DNA of 64,000 nt from Ligula intestinalis (taxonomy: Eukaryota; Platyhelminthes; Cestoda; Diphyllobothriidea; Diphyllobothriidae): assembly GCA_036362985.1 (NCBI GenBank), contig JAYGXS010000006.1, positions 14,386,337 to 14,450,336 on the forward strand, in the 5' to 3' direction. Below, piece after piece: positions 1-13,400 of this stretch. Position 1 is the first letter of the stretch. Every line of letters starts with the position of its first letter. Below the pieces are notes generated by a model. It was not told the origin of the DNA, ran no database searches, and saw only the letters and a program-made list of their open reading frames with translations. The position numbers were made by a program, and so were the translations under genes.

Positions 1-3000
1 CTCCAGTACTTTTTGCAGATTTCCCGCTCTAGCTGCACGGAGAATCGCCTGGCTTCCTTCGGTCTAGGTTATAAAAAGTCACAGAAAGTCGCTAAATGGA
101 AAGGCTATAAAAATTACGTCAAAAACTATTGCTATACATAGGATTATTTCCGGTTTAAGAGAGTGCGTTTTAAAGCCTTAACGAAACTACTCAAGAAATA
201 GTAAAATTTTACTAGTATTTTTGAAATAAAGAAAATAGTCCTCTGATACGTTAAGTTAAGAAATAACGACAGTCGTTGACGCATATTGAAAGTTAATTAA
301 GCACAGGAAATAGGTCGTTGCATACAACTTGCTTCTAAAGCGAACTGAATACACTAGTTACCAGCAAAAATATTTCTGCCGTTTTAACTGCAGTATCATC
401 AAAACAACTTTAGAAAAAAGTGAAACTCCTTCTGCATAGAATTTGGTGTTTCCATATGTGACAGCAAATTCAACGAGCTTGTAAACCACTGCAGCATAAA
501 AAATTAAAAGAATGTGTTCAACCTATCCTGGAGACCGTTCATGTAATTGGTTGGATTTTTATGCCCTTATGCTCCTGCCCTTTATGGCCCTTCAAAATTT
601 ATCGAATGTGATTTCTTCAGACATTAAAGTTGAACAGATGTATAAGTTACACAGACGAAGCTTCAGAAGCCATACTGTCGAAAACCTAAATAAACTGATC
701 AGATGGCAATCTTTAAAGACTTCCGCGTAATTAACGCAAAAAGGAAAAAAATAACTTGCAGTCAACTAGTGCTTTTGAATAAACCCTTGATGGTATGGAA
801 AGTTACGTACAGAATATGCGGATTTTGGGTGCACAAATAAAATTAAATAATCTACTGCATCACAAAGGACAAAATTTCCCTCTGCGTGGACCTAAAGGCT
901 TGCGCAAGTCAAACTAGGTGATTGCGTACTCGGTAGCAGCACGACAAACGAGCATGTCAACAATCGCAGATGAAAAAATAGTGAATGAGCCAACGTTTTG
1001 GGATATTTTGAAAGCTAACTGTAAGCAGGTAACCTAGATACTTATTTTCTAATCGGGAAATAGATACAATGGAGCGGAAAGTAGGCTATTCCGCTGCTAG
1101 TTCGCAGTGACATCAAAGAAGGTTTATGGGCATAAGAGGAAGATGATATGCACCACGGACTGCAACCTATATATATGGTTCGGGCATCTTTGCTTCTACT
1201 AAAAATTCAGGCAATATATTGCGTGGTATAACTTTGACAGACTGTTCAAATTTCAAACAATTTCGCTCATCAGAATCTATTGCTCCCTCTTACATGTTCT
1301 TGGTAATTTTATAATTTCGTTGAACTCAGTCCGGAGATTAATGATGTGTAAAGGAAACTTGATCAGTGCGAAATTACGATAGTTCCGAGTAGCCTATCTA
1401 ATTAGTGGGCTATTTGTAATGATGATGATGAGCCCTTTGTCCGATATTGGGAATGTAGCCCGTGTTAGCATACTCGGTGTGTCCAAACAAATTTCAGTAA
1501 GCGTCAGTCTTAACACAGACTAGCCTTGGGTAACATGAAAGGACGTTTTGTTGAATGGATTAAATTGCGGAGGTAAATTAAAGCTATCGCTGGTTCACGC
1601 AAGCAAGGCACCTGGTAGTGTTCATCGTTAAACCGTTAAAAGACTGCGTTGGATATGATTTTTACAAATATTTCCACCTTCATTTGGAAGAATTGTGGGT
1701 CCATATAGCTATCCAGGGCAAAAAAGCCGACCAAGTATCTTCAATTAGGAGACTTAGTTGCTTGGGTAAGACCAAATCTGTAAAACATATTAACCGCATA
1801 AATAAACATATACAACTTCTGAGTTAAGCTCGTCGGGCTACTACTAGCAGGACTTAGCACAAATATCCAAGGTCCGAAAATGGCAGCAGCTGTCCACAAC
1901 CAACAATGCCGTCGTAGAATACTCCGACACCACTCGGAAAGGGCCCCTGACAGTTAGGTCCGATTTAAGTTGAAAAAGGACTGTACAATGGCTTACTTTA
2001 CCTCGAAGAGTGCGCGTTTAGCTTTTTCCTGGCCTGCATGAACACAATTTCGCAATAAATATTTTTCCAAGACCACGATCAAAACTAACCCCCACCCTAA
2101 CAAGAAAAAGGTACTCGCTATTGCCCCAGAAATTTCTGTAGTAGCTCAGCTACTCTTTAAAAACTCTCATAAACATATAGAATGCGTCACGTAAACTTAG
2201 ATGAATGCGTACGAAGGTAGTTCGGAATAATTAGTGTTGAATTTGATTTCAGGGGAGACCACTAGGCTGGACATTGCAAGACGAGTTAAATACAATGACA
2301 TATGTCGCCGAACATAATCCTCTAGAAAACCTTTAGCGCATGGGTACTGATAATGGTTTTGACATTTCAAAAGGTAGTAGTCTACTTCTGTTCATAAATA
2401 CACATTATGGTCCAGACGTGCAATTTCAGCATTTCAACGTTACTAGTTAACTGAATGACTAAACAAGCGACCACCAGCGACAGTTGTGTTAATACCGTGA
2501 AAATTTACTACAGTAGGCAAGCAGCCTTTCGTCGAGCCTTCATGCAGGTCAGTATTTATTCTACCTCAACTTAATGTTCTTAAAATGGAAAAAGCAAACT
2601 ACTCAACCGTAAATTCTCATTAAAGTTAAAATTTCCAGATTGTTCATCCCTTAGAATGGAGGGAACTTCGACATAGCTGCCGAAAATAGAAAATGAAGGA
2701 TTTTCCGACGCGAAAACATTCAGACTCAAAGAGATATTGATTTTAGGATATTATGACGAGCGTTCGTTTCGGGAGGCATATCTAATGCAAAAGTGGTAAA
2801 GCTACTCATTAACCGGGACAGTAACCACTGTATATTAAAAATTAAAAGCAGCTTAATGTATGCTTAACGTAAATATCACTAAAGATTTAGCAGCGTATTG
2901 ATCAGTTGTGCTCAGAAAAGTCACTGTTTTCAGTATTAGCAGCAGTGGATACACCACCGCAAAGCTTGTAGGGCAATTGCCTTGAAATATTCACAGAAAG

Positions 3001-3532
3001 AAGCTGTTAAAAATCATACTTTTCTAATTGGTAACAAGGCAATCCCAGATGTCTCTATCGTGATCAGAATATAATAACGCCTTAGTACGCTGTATCTTGC
3101 TCTCAAAAAGCTCTTTGCTCCAATTTAATTGCATCTCTATGTATTTTGGTCTATGGAATAAAAGACAGAGCGCTGTCTAAATTATTAAAATTTGCGGGTT
3201 CCAGGCTCACCTTAGAGTTTTTGACAGTAATTTTTGATTATTTTAATAATAACGCATACTTCTTGGCTAAGACGTCGAATGTCTAACGTCATGAATGACA
3301 GAAAGCACGATTTAGTTACCTCTTTGTCCAAGGAATAATTATATGGCCGATTGCAATCTACTGACCCAGTGCAGTAGGGAAAATGGTGGACTAACGTTCA
3401 TAGATCGGTTTTGCGACTCACGCGTGCCTTTGCGTTTCCAGTCTCACACATAGAACGTCATCTTGGATCGTCTATGTCACATTTTTTCCAGATTAAACCT
3501 TCTGTTTCGGAATCGCACTATCTTTTCTGAAG
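1..3532. other. Gene-free flank, no recognised element
   Basis: Only short AT-rich open frames of up to about 72 codons occur here. None resembles a known protein, has a usable splice context, or repeats elsewhere in the window as far as I can see. I found no RNA gene, microsatellite or transposon end before the hAT target-site duplication at 3533. Confidence 0.5.
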
Positions 3533-3706
3533 GTCCTAGGGCAGGGGTCGACAACCTTTTTAACTCAGAGAGCCAAGAAAGCAAATATTTGGAAATATAT
3601 TTCAGAAACAGCCATATAGTATACTTCAAACGGAACTTCTATCAAATGTGAGTATAATAAGCCTCTGAATTTATTCTTTTTAATAATGTTCTTATAATAC
3701 TCATTT

Positions 3707-5597
3707 TTAATGTGACTTCTGGCGTTCCATGGATTCGCTGAAGGTTTTAGAGTCTGGCCGGTATTTGGTGATGTGAAGCTTCATGCAAGCGATGAGGCTT
3801 TCATCCACTAGACTTGATCTTATTGTGGACTCGATGTATCTAAGATGTGAGAATAACTGCTCAAATGCATATGTAGATCCAAACAGCTTGAATACAGCAA
3901 TACTCACACGCTGCAGTGTGTGGTAGGTGACCGCAAGCGTGTTCCGATTTTCGATTATCAGCTAGTCTTCGGGTTGAACTTTTTCAATTTCTGTCAACAT
4001 GAGCTTGCTTGCCAACTCCACTTTATGTCGTGCGATCCTTTCCAAATCTTCATTGAGTAACTCAAACTCGAAATCTCTAATGGAGAGGCCAGGAATATAA
4101 TGTAGATCAGCTGTGTTCAGCTAACACTCGGTTGGGTGGGTGATGAACTTAAAAAGACAAGTGTGCTGTCGAAATTCTCCAAAGCGTGCTTTGAACGACT
4201 GTAGGAGACTAGATGTGAAGCCAACTGGCTGCTGGAGATCAAAGTTTTGAGTAGACTCACTTACTGTATCTGCATGTTGGTATTGTCGTAGTTTTTCAAA
4301 ATGCAGTCAACAATTTGTTTCAAGATCCATGATAAACCGTTCAAGCAATTGCAATTAAACGTTAAGTAAGTTTAGATATTCGGCCATATCCACGAGATAG
4401 TAAAACATGATGAGCCACTCAGTTTTGGCTAGCTCATGATGCTCAATGCCCTTCATTTCAAGGAACGTCCGGATTACGTTCAGGCAAGCTGCAAAACGGC
4501 TAAGCACCTTGCCTTTTGACAACCAACGTAGCTTGCTATGCAAAATCAGACCATGATATTTATTTCCAACTTAATTGAGCAGTGTTTTAAACTTTCGATC
4601 ATTCGAGGCTCGAGCAACAATAAAGTAAATCACACGAATGACCAGCGACATTACTTCGCCAAGATGCCCGTCACATATCTGAGCACAAAGAGCTTCCTGG
4701 TGTAGAATGCAATGGAAACGTTGGATGGGTCTTTTTTCATCTTCACAGAGAAGCGCCACAAATCCTTTGTTTTTCCGCACCATGCACGGAGCACCATCAG
4801 AACACACTGAGATAAGTTTACCCAAATGTAGTTTTTCTCTGGAGCGAAATCCATGAAAGACTTGAATAAATCCTCACCTCTTGTGGACCTTATTATTGGC
4901 AGAACCGCAAGACTTTCTTCGTGCAGTGTATCACCAGCAGCATATCTTGCAATAACACTTAACTGCGCCAAATGGTTTGTGTCTGTTGACTCATTCAAAG
5001 TCAGGGAAAAGAACGGCGCAACATTTATGCATTTCACTTGCGTTTCCTCCACGTGGGTTGTCATCATGATGGTACGCACATGAACAGTTTTGGCCGACAA
5101 AGGCATGTCTTGGATCCGTTTAATAATCTTGTTTTTGTTCGAAACATCATCGAAAAGTTTATCGGCTACATCCAGCATGAAAGTTTTAGCAAATTCGCCA
5201 TCTGTGAATAGTTTTTCGTTCCTGAATATTGCTAAAGATCCAGTAAAGCTCGCGGAGTTACAGTCAACTTGATGGGTCCTTACGCGGAGTTGCTTCAGGC
5301 TGGTTTGTATCTTGCTCATTAGGTCTTGGCATGCTTTCTTTCGGCTATCTGCCGCAGGGTATGTTGATGCAAACGTATCTTGGCGCGTGTTGAAGTGGCG
5401 CTTTACATTTCTCTTTTAATCGATGTAATCTTGTCATTGCGAATGAGGCTCATCGCATAATCTGTTCTCTGCACAAAGGCAAATTTTTCGGCCCATTCGT
5501 CCTGAAGTGTACAATACTCCTCATCTCCTTTTCGTTTCACCATACTCTTTGTTGCAGAGGTTAACTTTGGGCAAATGAGAGAGAGTGCAGCGTTCAA
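3707..5597 (-). pseudogene. hAT transposase remnant (ZBED/GTF2IRD2/SCAND3-like)
   Basis: Reading leftwards from 5597, the frames follow the order of hAT transposases related to vertebrate ZBED5, SCAND3 and GTF2IRD2. The N-terminal block contains KRKGDEEYCTLQDEWAEKF. Next comes a catalytic-core block with NESTDTNHLAQLSV (5319-4651), then VCSDGAPCMVRKNKGF and FHCILHQEALCA (4825-4571), then KLRWLSKGKVLSRF (4543-4355). A C-terminal dimerisation block, YAFEQLFSHLRYIESTIRS, lies at 3907-3707. The first catalytic aspartate, normally in LDEST, is Asn here. Stop codons (for example at 5403) and frameshifts separate the blocks, so the protein is dead. The zinc-finger part of the BED domain is not clearly preserved. 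Confidence 0.85.
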
Positions 5598-6489
5598 AGG
5601 TGTGCGAGCCGTATGATGAAAGAAAGCAGTCAGATGTTAAGATTGAGGTATTAGTCCACAAGGCAAGTGTTCGCGAATGAACTGTTTGCTTCTTCTGGGG
5701 GAAATAAACACGGGGCACTATATGTAACAAAGCCAGCTAGCCTATGTGTGTAAGCTAGCCTCGTCTGCCAGTGTGAACTTGACCAAACTGAGGTCAAGTC
5801 TGCGGGCTGTCGTGCTTAAGTAGAGCGTCTGTTATTTAGCAAGCTTGTCGCTTGGGACGCAGAATAAGACAGAAGCAATTGCTGTCGGCAAGTCGGAAAG
5901 GGACCAGCTAGGTCAAACCTAGAGGTGCTAAAACTCCAGAGACCGGTCGAGATTAAATTGATTCTAATACGCGTCTCGGTGGTGGCACATCATCGGAGAT
6001 GGACGGCTACAATGCGCGCCCTCCCCCCTTCGTTCTCCAAACCCCGCTGTCCCAAAGACATGTGTTATCACAAAAAACTGTTCCAGTGCTCTCTTACACT
6101 GACACCCGCGTCCCTCGAGGCTTCACCTTACAACTGCGTCTAAGAAACCGGTAACAGCTGCGCGAGCGTCCATTCCCTTCGGTTTTCTAGTGGCCCCGAG
6201 ACCGCCGCCATTTCGACCGCAGTTTATTCAGTCACGCACACACACCTGAGCATACGCGCGCGTCCAAATACCTAAGGTCCATTTAAATACTCCACCCCTC
6301 GGCTGATGCAGCAAAGATCTCTGCAGGTGACATCCCTCGGGCAATTGCAAGACACAAATAACATAGCAACTGAACCTGCTACGCAATCCTACTGAATCAG
6401 CTGTCACCGCTGTCTCAAGCTCTCTCGGGTCTGGCTGGGCGCAATCAACACTAGCCCTGGCTACGCCAGTGGTCACAGCCACCTGGGAC

Positions 6490-6722
6490 GGGAACCACAG
6501 CAGACGCGTCTTCGAACGCGATCCCACCTGCCCTCACAGCAGTCAAGGTCTGCTACACCAAACCTCCCTAGGATGGATCCATCTCCCCTCCTCTACATCT
6601 CTGTTTTCGACGACGGAGCAGTCCCTCCCCACCACGCTGCTCCGACTTCCCCTTCTCACCGTCGGGACTGGGGCCTAACCGGTGGGGCTCCATATCCAAC
6701 GAGGGCTACTAGCCAGCCAGCT
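6490..6722 (+). mobile_element. 233-bp internally deleted 2A-LINE derivative, copy A
   Basis: Begins GGGAACCACAGCAGACGCG, exactly like the full-length LINE at 22563. It follows that element for about 190 bp, up to the start of the 2A coding segment, and then jumps to the LINE 3' end (ATCCAACGAGGGCTAC then AGCC repeats). Perfect 9-bp duplications ACCTGGGAC flank it at 481-489 and 723-731 of the 6 kb block (6481-6489 and 6723-6731). It is nested in the hAT element and so is younger. Its length equals that of copy B at 30299. It has no coding capacity of its own and presumably moved using the LINE proteins in trans (inference). Confidence 0.88.
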
Positions 6723-6953
6723 ACCTGGGACAGCAATTGGGCGTTCTGAACACTCCTTCATGTGACTTGTGTCTTTTAACTTCCAACCTGGGATTTGGCC
6801 TGATGATTGTAGTGATCTGAGTACAACCCACTACCTAGAACTCTAAAAGTAACCAAATATCCTAAAGTCGGAAGTTTCTAAAATAGCCATAAGCGATCAT
6901 CAAAAGAGCCATATATGACTCGCGAGCCATGGGTTGCCGACCCTAGTCCTGGG

Positions 6954-9869
6954 GTCTCAAAAACTACATATTTATGTACAAGTCTCAAGCTGCAAGCCTC
7001 AGATGAAATAAAAACATTTGGTCAGCTTTTTAGATCGCCGCGCGGTTCTTCACAATTAACTAAGGATAACGTTTGGAGATAGTTAATGGAAATGGTATCA
7101 ATGTAACGCTGGCAAGTGAGCTTAGAATATTCTGGAGCGTAAGACCGAATGTATACCCGTTAACAATGCTATATGATTAAGTTTTGTAGCATGCAGCATT
7201 TCAAATCGTTAAAAAGTGAAATTTTCCCTATATAAACATCTACTTTGAGTCCTTGAGTCGATTGCTTAGTATGATCTCGAATAAGTGCAAAGAAACTCGA
7301 GTCTACAAAGAGCATTTGAAAAGGTATTATTCAGGGATCTGTTTGGGCAAAAGTGGTATTTAAGTATTTTTAACTTTCATCGAACCTTGTGAAATATGCA
7401 CCTTTTATAGCAAGCGCTACTTTTACATTGTTATAAAAACAGCGGTCTAGAATCACAATGTGCAGATATAAGAGAAACGCGTAAGAAGTAAACAGCGAAG
7501 TATAAGATAAATGTTACAGCCTATTTTTCGGTATATCCATGGGCTAAATATTATACGGCTCCACAGGGGATAATGTCTTCACAAGATGCTAGTAGCTATT
7601 GTAATGGGTTACCTGAGGAGGGTGTCACAAACCACACATATATTTTATTAATGAAGCGTTATTATTTCACCAAAGAATCATATGAGCCCATTGAAGTAGA
7701 AGGATACGAGTGTCTGGCAACAAGATATTGTATTCGCAAATAAACTACACATCATCTCCGGTTTGCATGTATTTTCGGGTTTGTTTGATCATCACTGGAA
7801 CCTCTGAAGCTAACTTAAGCTTGATTATACAAGGTTCCTGTTTTCGTTGTTCCGTTTCCCACCATTCACTATTTTATCTTTATATTTCACCATGAATCGT
7901 ATTATAATATTGCATTATAATAAGGCCAAATTAGTAAAAGTATACTTTCAAACTAATAAACAAGAGAAAATAAATGCTAAAGCAATAATCAAATATTCAA
8001 TCAGCCTATCTGGTTTACTTAACTTCCATAAATGGTGTCATAAAATTATAATGTAGGGTTCCATAAACAATCCAGTGCACAATATTTCATGCATCAGATC
8101 GCAGTTACCCAGCATAATGTATTAAACATACCCTTGAGGTTGAAGAATTTGTTGTGGCCACGGGAGAAGATGCTAACTGCGCAGGCAGAGTCATTTTTCT
8201 ATATAATTTGCCAACCAAAATATCGTCAATTAGTTAGCATGCCTTCAAAAAGTGCGCATTTAATTTTTAGATTATATTGATAAGTTCTAATTCTTTCAAG
8301 GTCATGGAGATAAATGCAGTGATTTGAATAGAAATAATCGATCTTCAAAATTCCAGAAAAACTAAAAAACGACTTGCAGCAAAAAATAATATGAATTATA
8401 AGTATTAACCTACAATTAAAATAAAGGATCAACGATCCGCACCTGTACAGACTGCAGGTGATGCGCAATACCCTTCGGCAGTCCAACAAGTCAAAACGAA
8501 GGCCCCAGTTATCCACTAATTATCAAAGTTCGGCCAGGTATTTCAGTGAAAACATGGTTCAGTACTTATCATAACTCTTATTTTGATGTCATGTTTTCAA
8601 TGTCCGCAATATTCTATTTAGGTGCCTACCTAAGAATGGATACAGCCGTAAAGAACCGTCATGTGTGGAAACTGGGTGTCATTAAACACACTCAAGCCTG
8701 ATAAATTATATAAAGGTAGCAATTAAGCTGGGGTTGTTCATTTCTGCCCTTCCGCAAATGAGAATGAATTGGAATGGAAATATACCTTCCTGTTATTCTA
8801 GGCTTTGTCTATCAGGCCGTCTATAGTGACCGTTAGTACGCATGCTAGAAAAAAACCTTCCACAGGGCACTGTGACCGTTATTGTTCAAATGATTTATAA
8901 AAACACTGATAAGGAGAACATTTATTAGGTTTTATCTTGACTGTCATCTCTTGGCTTGTATATAAAATGGGAGGACGTTAATGGTCGCGAAAGGAATTAT
9001 AATGGTGGCGGAAATACATGTGGACATCTCAACCATAAACCAAATCAGTAAGTAGTTATAGATATCAAAATACGTGGTGCTTTATATAAGGAATTTTTAC
9101 TGGTATCTTTATGAAAAAGCATCCAACCTGCTTCGGTGGACATTAGAAAATGACGATGTTCTCCTACTAACCCCCTCTTATCCATGGACAGTTAGATGGT
9201 GTCTGTGAATATGCGTTGCGCGGCAGATACAATCCAAAATTACTCAAGAAATTTCTTCAAGGAAGTCAAGAAAAAGGCGGCCGGTTTCGAATTCGATGAA
9301 AAATGAACGATTGCATATAAAAATATTTTCCAAAAGACAAGTAAAAAATTAAGCTTTTTTGAATAAAGTTCCGCAAAAATAGTCCGCTCTTTAAGTACTG
9401 TCGGTTGCAAATTCCCCTTTAACTTTGCTAGATCGTGTCTGCTGATCGCTAGTCGCGTCGTGCAATGCACTCGTTCACCTGCCCTCAGCGGTTATTCTTC
9501 GAATTAGTCTCAGGTAGCATCGCTTCTACCTGCGATCCAACTGCGACTACTTCGTTCTCACTTCACAGGTACCGTCCCTGGTATAACTGCTGGAATCATA
9601 GATTTTATATTAATTTCTGTCTCTGGCAAGTGTTTTGGCCTGTGGCATATGCCCCGAAGTTGAAATAAAAGTACACGCTGTTTTTTAACAAATTCTATTG
9701 CGGCACAGAGCTGATACACGCACAAATAAAGGTCTAGGAAAAAAATCGTCGAGGTGCGGATAATTCAGTACATATAAGGGAGAAAGGCAGACCCTTTGAA
9801 AACCCTTATTACAGATAGATGCTTTTAGATCATGCAGGTGTTTCAAAGCCATATACATTACTTCACATT
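6954..9869. other. AT-rich interval, nothing recognised
   Basis: Contains only short open frames with low-complexity translations. None matches a protein family I know, and I see no terminal repeats, tRNA-like boxes or splice-framed exons. Confidence 0.45.
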
Positions 9870-10870
9870 ATACAGATCGTTTTTGTCTACCAAAGGTATG
9901 ACCTACATGTAAAATATGATCGGGTCTTCTTTTAAATGTGTCAACGCTTTCAGCAAGAACAACTGAGGAAAGAAGTTTATTCCAGTCTTCAATGACCAGA
10001 TGGAAGAAGAAAATGCCTCGCACTTATAGTTTGCTATGGTGTTTCTTCAGTTTTCATCGATGACCTCGGAGATGTGTTGCTTGTGTGAATGCAAAGAAAT
10101 CAGTCATCTGAAGAGAACAGTCTTCACCCTTGACGAGTTGAAACACCATGATCATATCTCCTTTGTTTTGTCTATAATAGATAAGAAAAATATTAAGCCT
10201 ATCTAGTCGACCTTCGTATGGTAGACTTCCTAGGCTGCTAAATAATTTGGTCACCTTCCTTTGAACTTTCTCTAGCACTGCTTAATCTTTCTTTATCGAG
10301 GGTCACCACGGCTGGATGCAATACTCTAACATCGACCCAACAAATATTTTGAATACTCACCCAAAAAGCTTCCCATCAAAATAGGGGAAAAACCTACGGA
10401 TCACTCCTAGGATGCCCACAGCCTTCTTTGTGGTTTTGCCACAGTGAGTTGACGGTTTGCGTGTGGGTGTCATGCATTTACCGTCATTCGCTTACATGCC
10501 TGAATCGGTGACCTCCTAATGGGTAACCATACTCAAACGGTACCACCTTTCTGTGAATAGACAGTACGCGGTTGCCTTCACATTAGTTGATATTCAGCTG
10601 CAGTAGTAATTTTTCACAACACTTTTGCAAGTGATCCAAGTCATTTTGTAATGTCTATCCATCCTCCAAACTTTCAATTGGCTTCAAAATCTTCAGATCG
10701 ACCGCACACATGACTTTCTCATAGGTGAGGCAGTCAAGGCAGTCGTTCACATATACCAGAAACAGAATGTGACCCAGAATGCTCCCCTGCGGAACCCCAC
10801 TGGGAAAGGTTTTCATTTTGTTTTGGTGTTTCCGATACAAACACGCTGACATCTGCGGAAGTTATCAGGA
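9870..10870 (-). mobile_element. CR1-like LINE fragment, 3' half of ORF2
   Basis: On the - strand from about 10860 the translation passes through PSGVPQGSILGHILFLVYVND (RT domain, QGS..GP type motif). It continues with a decayed region at the YADD box (CAVDLKILKP), then KKAVGILGVIRRFF, then MLEKVQRKVTKLFSSLGSLP. It ends in a block around 10050-9880 containing VIEDWNKLLSSVVLAESVDTF and FKRRPDHIL. This order (RT, thumb, C-terminal VQRRATKL..SWNSLP..F) is typical of CR1/L2-group LINEs. It is truncated at the 5' side and interrupted by stops. No target-site duplication was seen. Confidence 0.8.
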
Positions 10871-13319
10871 AACTTCGACACATACAGATGGCTGAGTCAT
10901 ATTAGCGCAAACTTTATAGAGTTTATCAATGTTTAGGATTAACTGTGAACAAGTAGGTGCATTGTTCCCTCATTGTGTTTTGCAGATTTACCATATCTCA
11001 TCAAGAATGGACTGTCATCACTTCGTTAGTAGGAACGCGTGAGGATTGTACCTTAATATCTAGAAGTTGCTTTCGCTTTTTTCGAGCCTGCAGGCCAGAC
11101 TTAATGACCTTAACAAGTGCAGATTCTAGGATGAACCGTGCGTTATGTGCACATCCTGATCGAAATATTAAAAAAAACACAAAACGAACTTATGGATGCA
11201 AAGAAGCTCATGAAGCAGAATATAGTTTGTCAGAAAAACGTCATCAATGTTAAAACAAAAGGTTTGAATTCAAAGCGAAAATATCTAACAGAACACTTCA
11301 GAAGCATCTTAATTTATGGGCTGTTATGCAGTGACAGCCAACGCATATAACAGTAAGTGCAGGGCAGTGGCACCCACGCCACTGCTTAAGGTAGTTCACA
11401 CTTCCATACACGCTGGGCCATGTGCGAACGCAAACATGTTGCCTATTGGGAAAAATAACCATAGAGAATCCGTGCTTGTGGTTGTATAAACGTAAACAAT
11501 GAAATTCATCTCCTAGCAATAGTTTTTTAAGTAGCTGCCCAATCAGCTATTGTCATCCTGTCCCCTCTGGTATTCGAAGTATTTAGTTGAGTGTTATGAT
11601 GTGTGGATTTGTGGCAGTGGAGCATAGCACAACACTAAAAAAGCAGCTGGATGTCTAAATCAACCAAAGTGAAAGCCTCGTGACAGTTAGTCCACAAAAG
11701 AAACTTAAATCTTCATGGTGACTCCTTAAATTGCCGACAACCAGCTACAGGTAAGCCAAGATCCGGCGCACCTGAATTAATAATAGTATTTAGTTATTCG
11801 GAGCTTGCAGGCATCAATCTGAGGACAATGTCGTGGAATACCTCACTTCTTTTCATTGCCTCATTCACCAGCAGCTCTCGTCAGCCGTGGAGCTCAAAGT
11901 TCTCAAACGATTTTGGATAATGAACAGTACGATCACGACCCGATAAACCGTAAAGAGGGATCCCAAATCGCTGCCTACCACAGTAAGTGAGAAGAATGTG
12001 GGGCAACATCTGGGGAGGTGTGGTTTTATTATCTGGTATTGTACATTAATATTCGAGTACCTAAGGGGAAACCAGCAAACCGAAGAATACAGTTCTCACC
12101 GGTTATTAAGCTCACGGTTAATAGACCCATCTGCTTATCAAGCCCAATTTGGTCTGGGCCCGAGGTGGGCTTAATAGCCGGAGACTACTGTACTTAACTA
12201 CTGTACAAGGCGCACAAGTTGTGCATGATGGCCTCGTATGACACTTATGTCTAAAGCCTCAAAACCAGGGAAGTAATTATGCTAGAGCTGTGTTAAACAT
12301 AGCAGAGGTGCGTAACTCTGTAACTTTCCAGTCCAAAGGCCGCACTTTACAGAAAAATATGTGCTCTACAATTCTCAGCTCATCCTAATGCCAAGATGAC
12401 AGCATCTATAAAAAAGAGTGTCGTAACATTGAGCTGTACCGGCATGGATGAGTAAAGGAAAAACTCTCTGGTAATTAATAACCAAACTTCCGGGATAAAG
12501 AGTGTTCCAGAGACTACATTTCATATTTCAGAATAACGAATGGTGCATGACCAATATTTTCTCCCTGACAATACCAATACTCAAATATAGTGCGTGGATC
12601 TTATTACTGTATAATAGATTGCTAACTAGGCAATGCAAGGTCAACTCCTGACCTGAAACCAGCCCAAAGATTCCTTAAAAGCATTCCAGAAATAAGTCCA
12701 GACGGTGCGCCGGCTAGAAATAAGAAGCGTCTCACTGAGTTGGCACAAAGAAACATTTTTCCGCCGGACTAAGAACCAAAGGCGAGACTGATAAGAAGAA
12801 ATGTAGGATGCAACTGACCAAGAGAGTGGAAAAAGGGGAGAAAGGGTGGACAACAAAATGATTAAAATCAAGGATGCATGTACTGCATGTACTTAAAACC
12901 CGTCCTTATGGATGCTGTGTGCCCTCGAAGATAAGATCACCAGAAGTAATTTCGAAAATTCAAAAAGCCTATTCAAAAACAAGACAAATTTATAAACTAA
13001 TTTGATCCAATTATCAGAAATAATAAAGATCCTGGCACGATTATCCACCGATCTCGTTGCACCATAGGGAACAATATATAGCTCCCTTAATAGCCGGTTT
13101 GATACAAGTGTTAGATGTAGAGCATATTATGATATCATATGGTCACACAAAACCGCACTTATCAGGAGATACTAATAAAAACCGAATTATATAACGATTT
13201 ATTAGAACCAATTGAAGCTTTAACTTACAGGACAGTGTCCCCAATGTCCTGTATTTGAATTATTTTAGTGCACTATAAAGTGCAAGGGCAAATCAGATCG
13301 CGGGCTTGTTACACCAAAA
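10871..13319. other. Upstream flank of NDUFV2, nothing recognised
   Basis: No conserved coding segment or repeat was recognised. A CTATAAAG string at 13273-13280 lies about 40 bp before the NDUFV2 start codon, within the near-palindrome GTGCACTATAAAGTGC. Whether it acts as a promoter element cannot be judged from one sequence. Confidence 0.4.
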
Positions 13320-13400
13320 ATGCTCTTACGGACATTTAAGGAGGCTTTCTGTGGCCGTTCTTCCATTGTAGCCAAGCGCTATTCCTCCTCACAGTTTGTC
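13320..13400 (+). CDS. NDUFV2: NDUFV2 exon 1 (presequence)
   Basis: 27 codons ending ...SSSQFV in phase 0. The ATG at 13320 is the only in-frame start giving a plausible leader. Joining to exon 2 makes [12 protein letters not shown], which fits the mammalian block FVHRD. This confirms that the open frame continuing past 13400 is intron, not protein. Confidence 0.93.

Larger units (their letters stand above)
3533..6953 (-). mobile_element. hAT-family DNA transposon, decayed, with flanking 8-bp duplication
   Basis: The left end at 3541 reads GCAGGGGTCGACAACC. The right end, read on the - strand from 6945, begins TAGGGTCGGCAACC, giving imperfect terminal inverted repeats of the common hAT form. 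The flanks are GTCCTAGG (3533-3540) and GTCCTGGG (6946-6953), an 8-bp target-site duplication with one mismatch, which is the size hAT elements make. The interior holds a broken - strand transposase (3707-5597) and a nested 233-bp retroelement (6490-6722). The exact terminal base is uncertain by one or two positions because the two ends differ in length. Confidence 0.8.
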
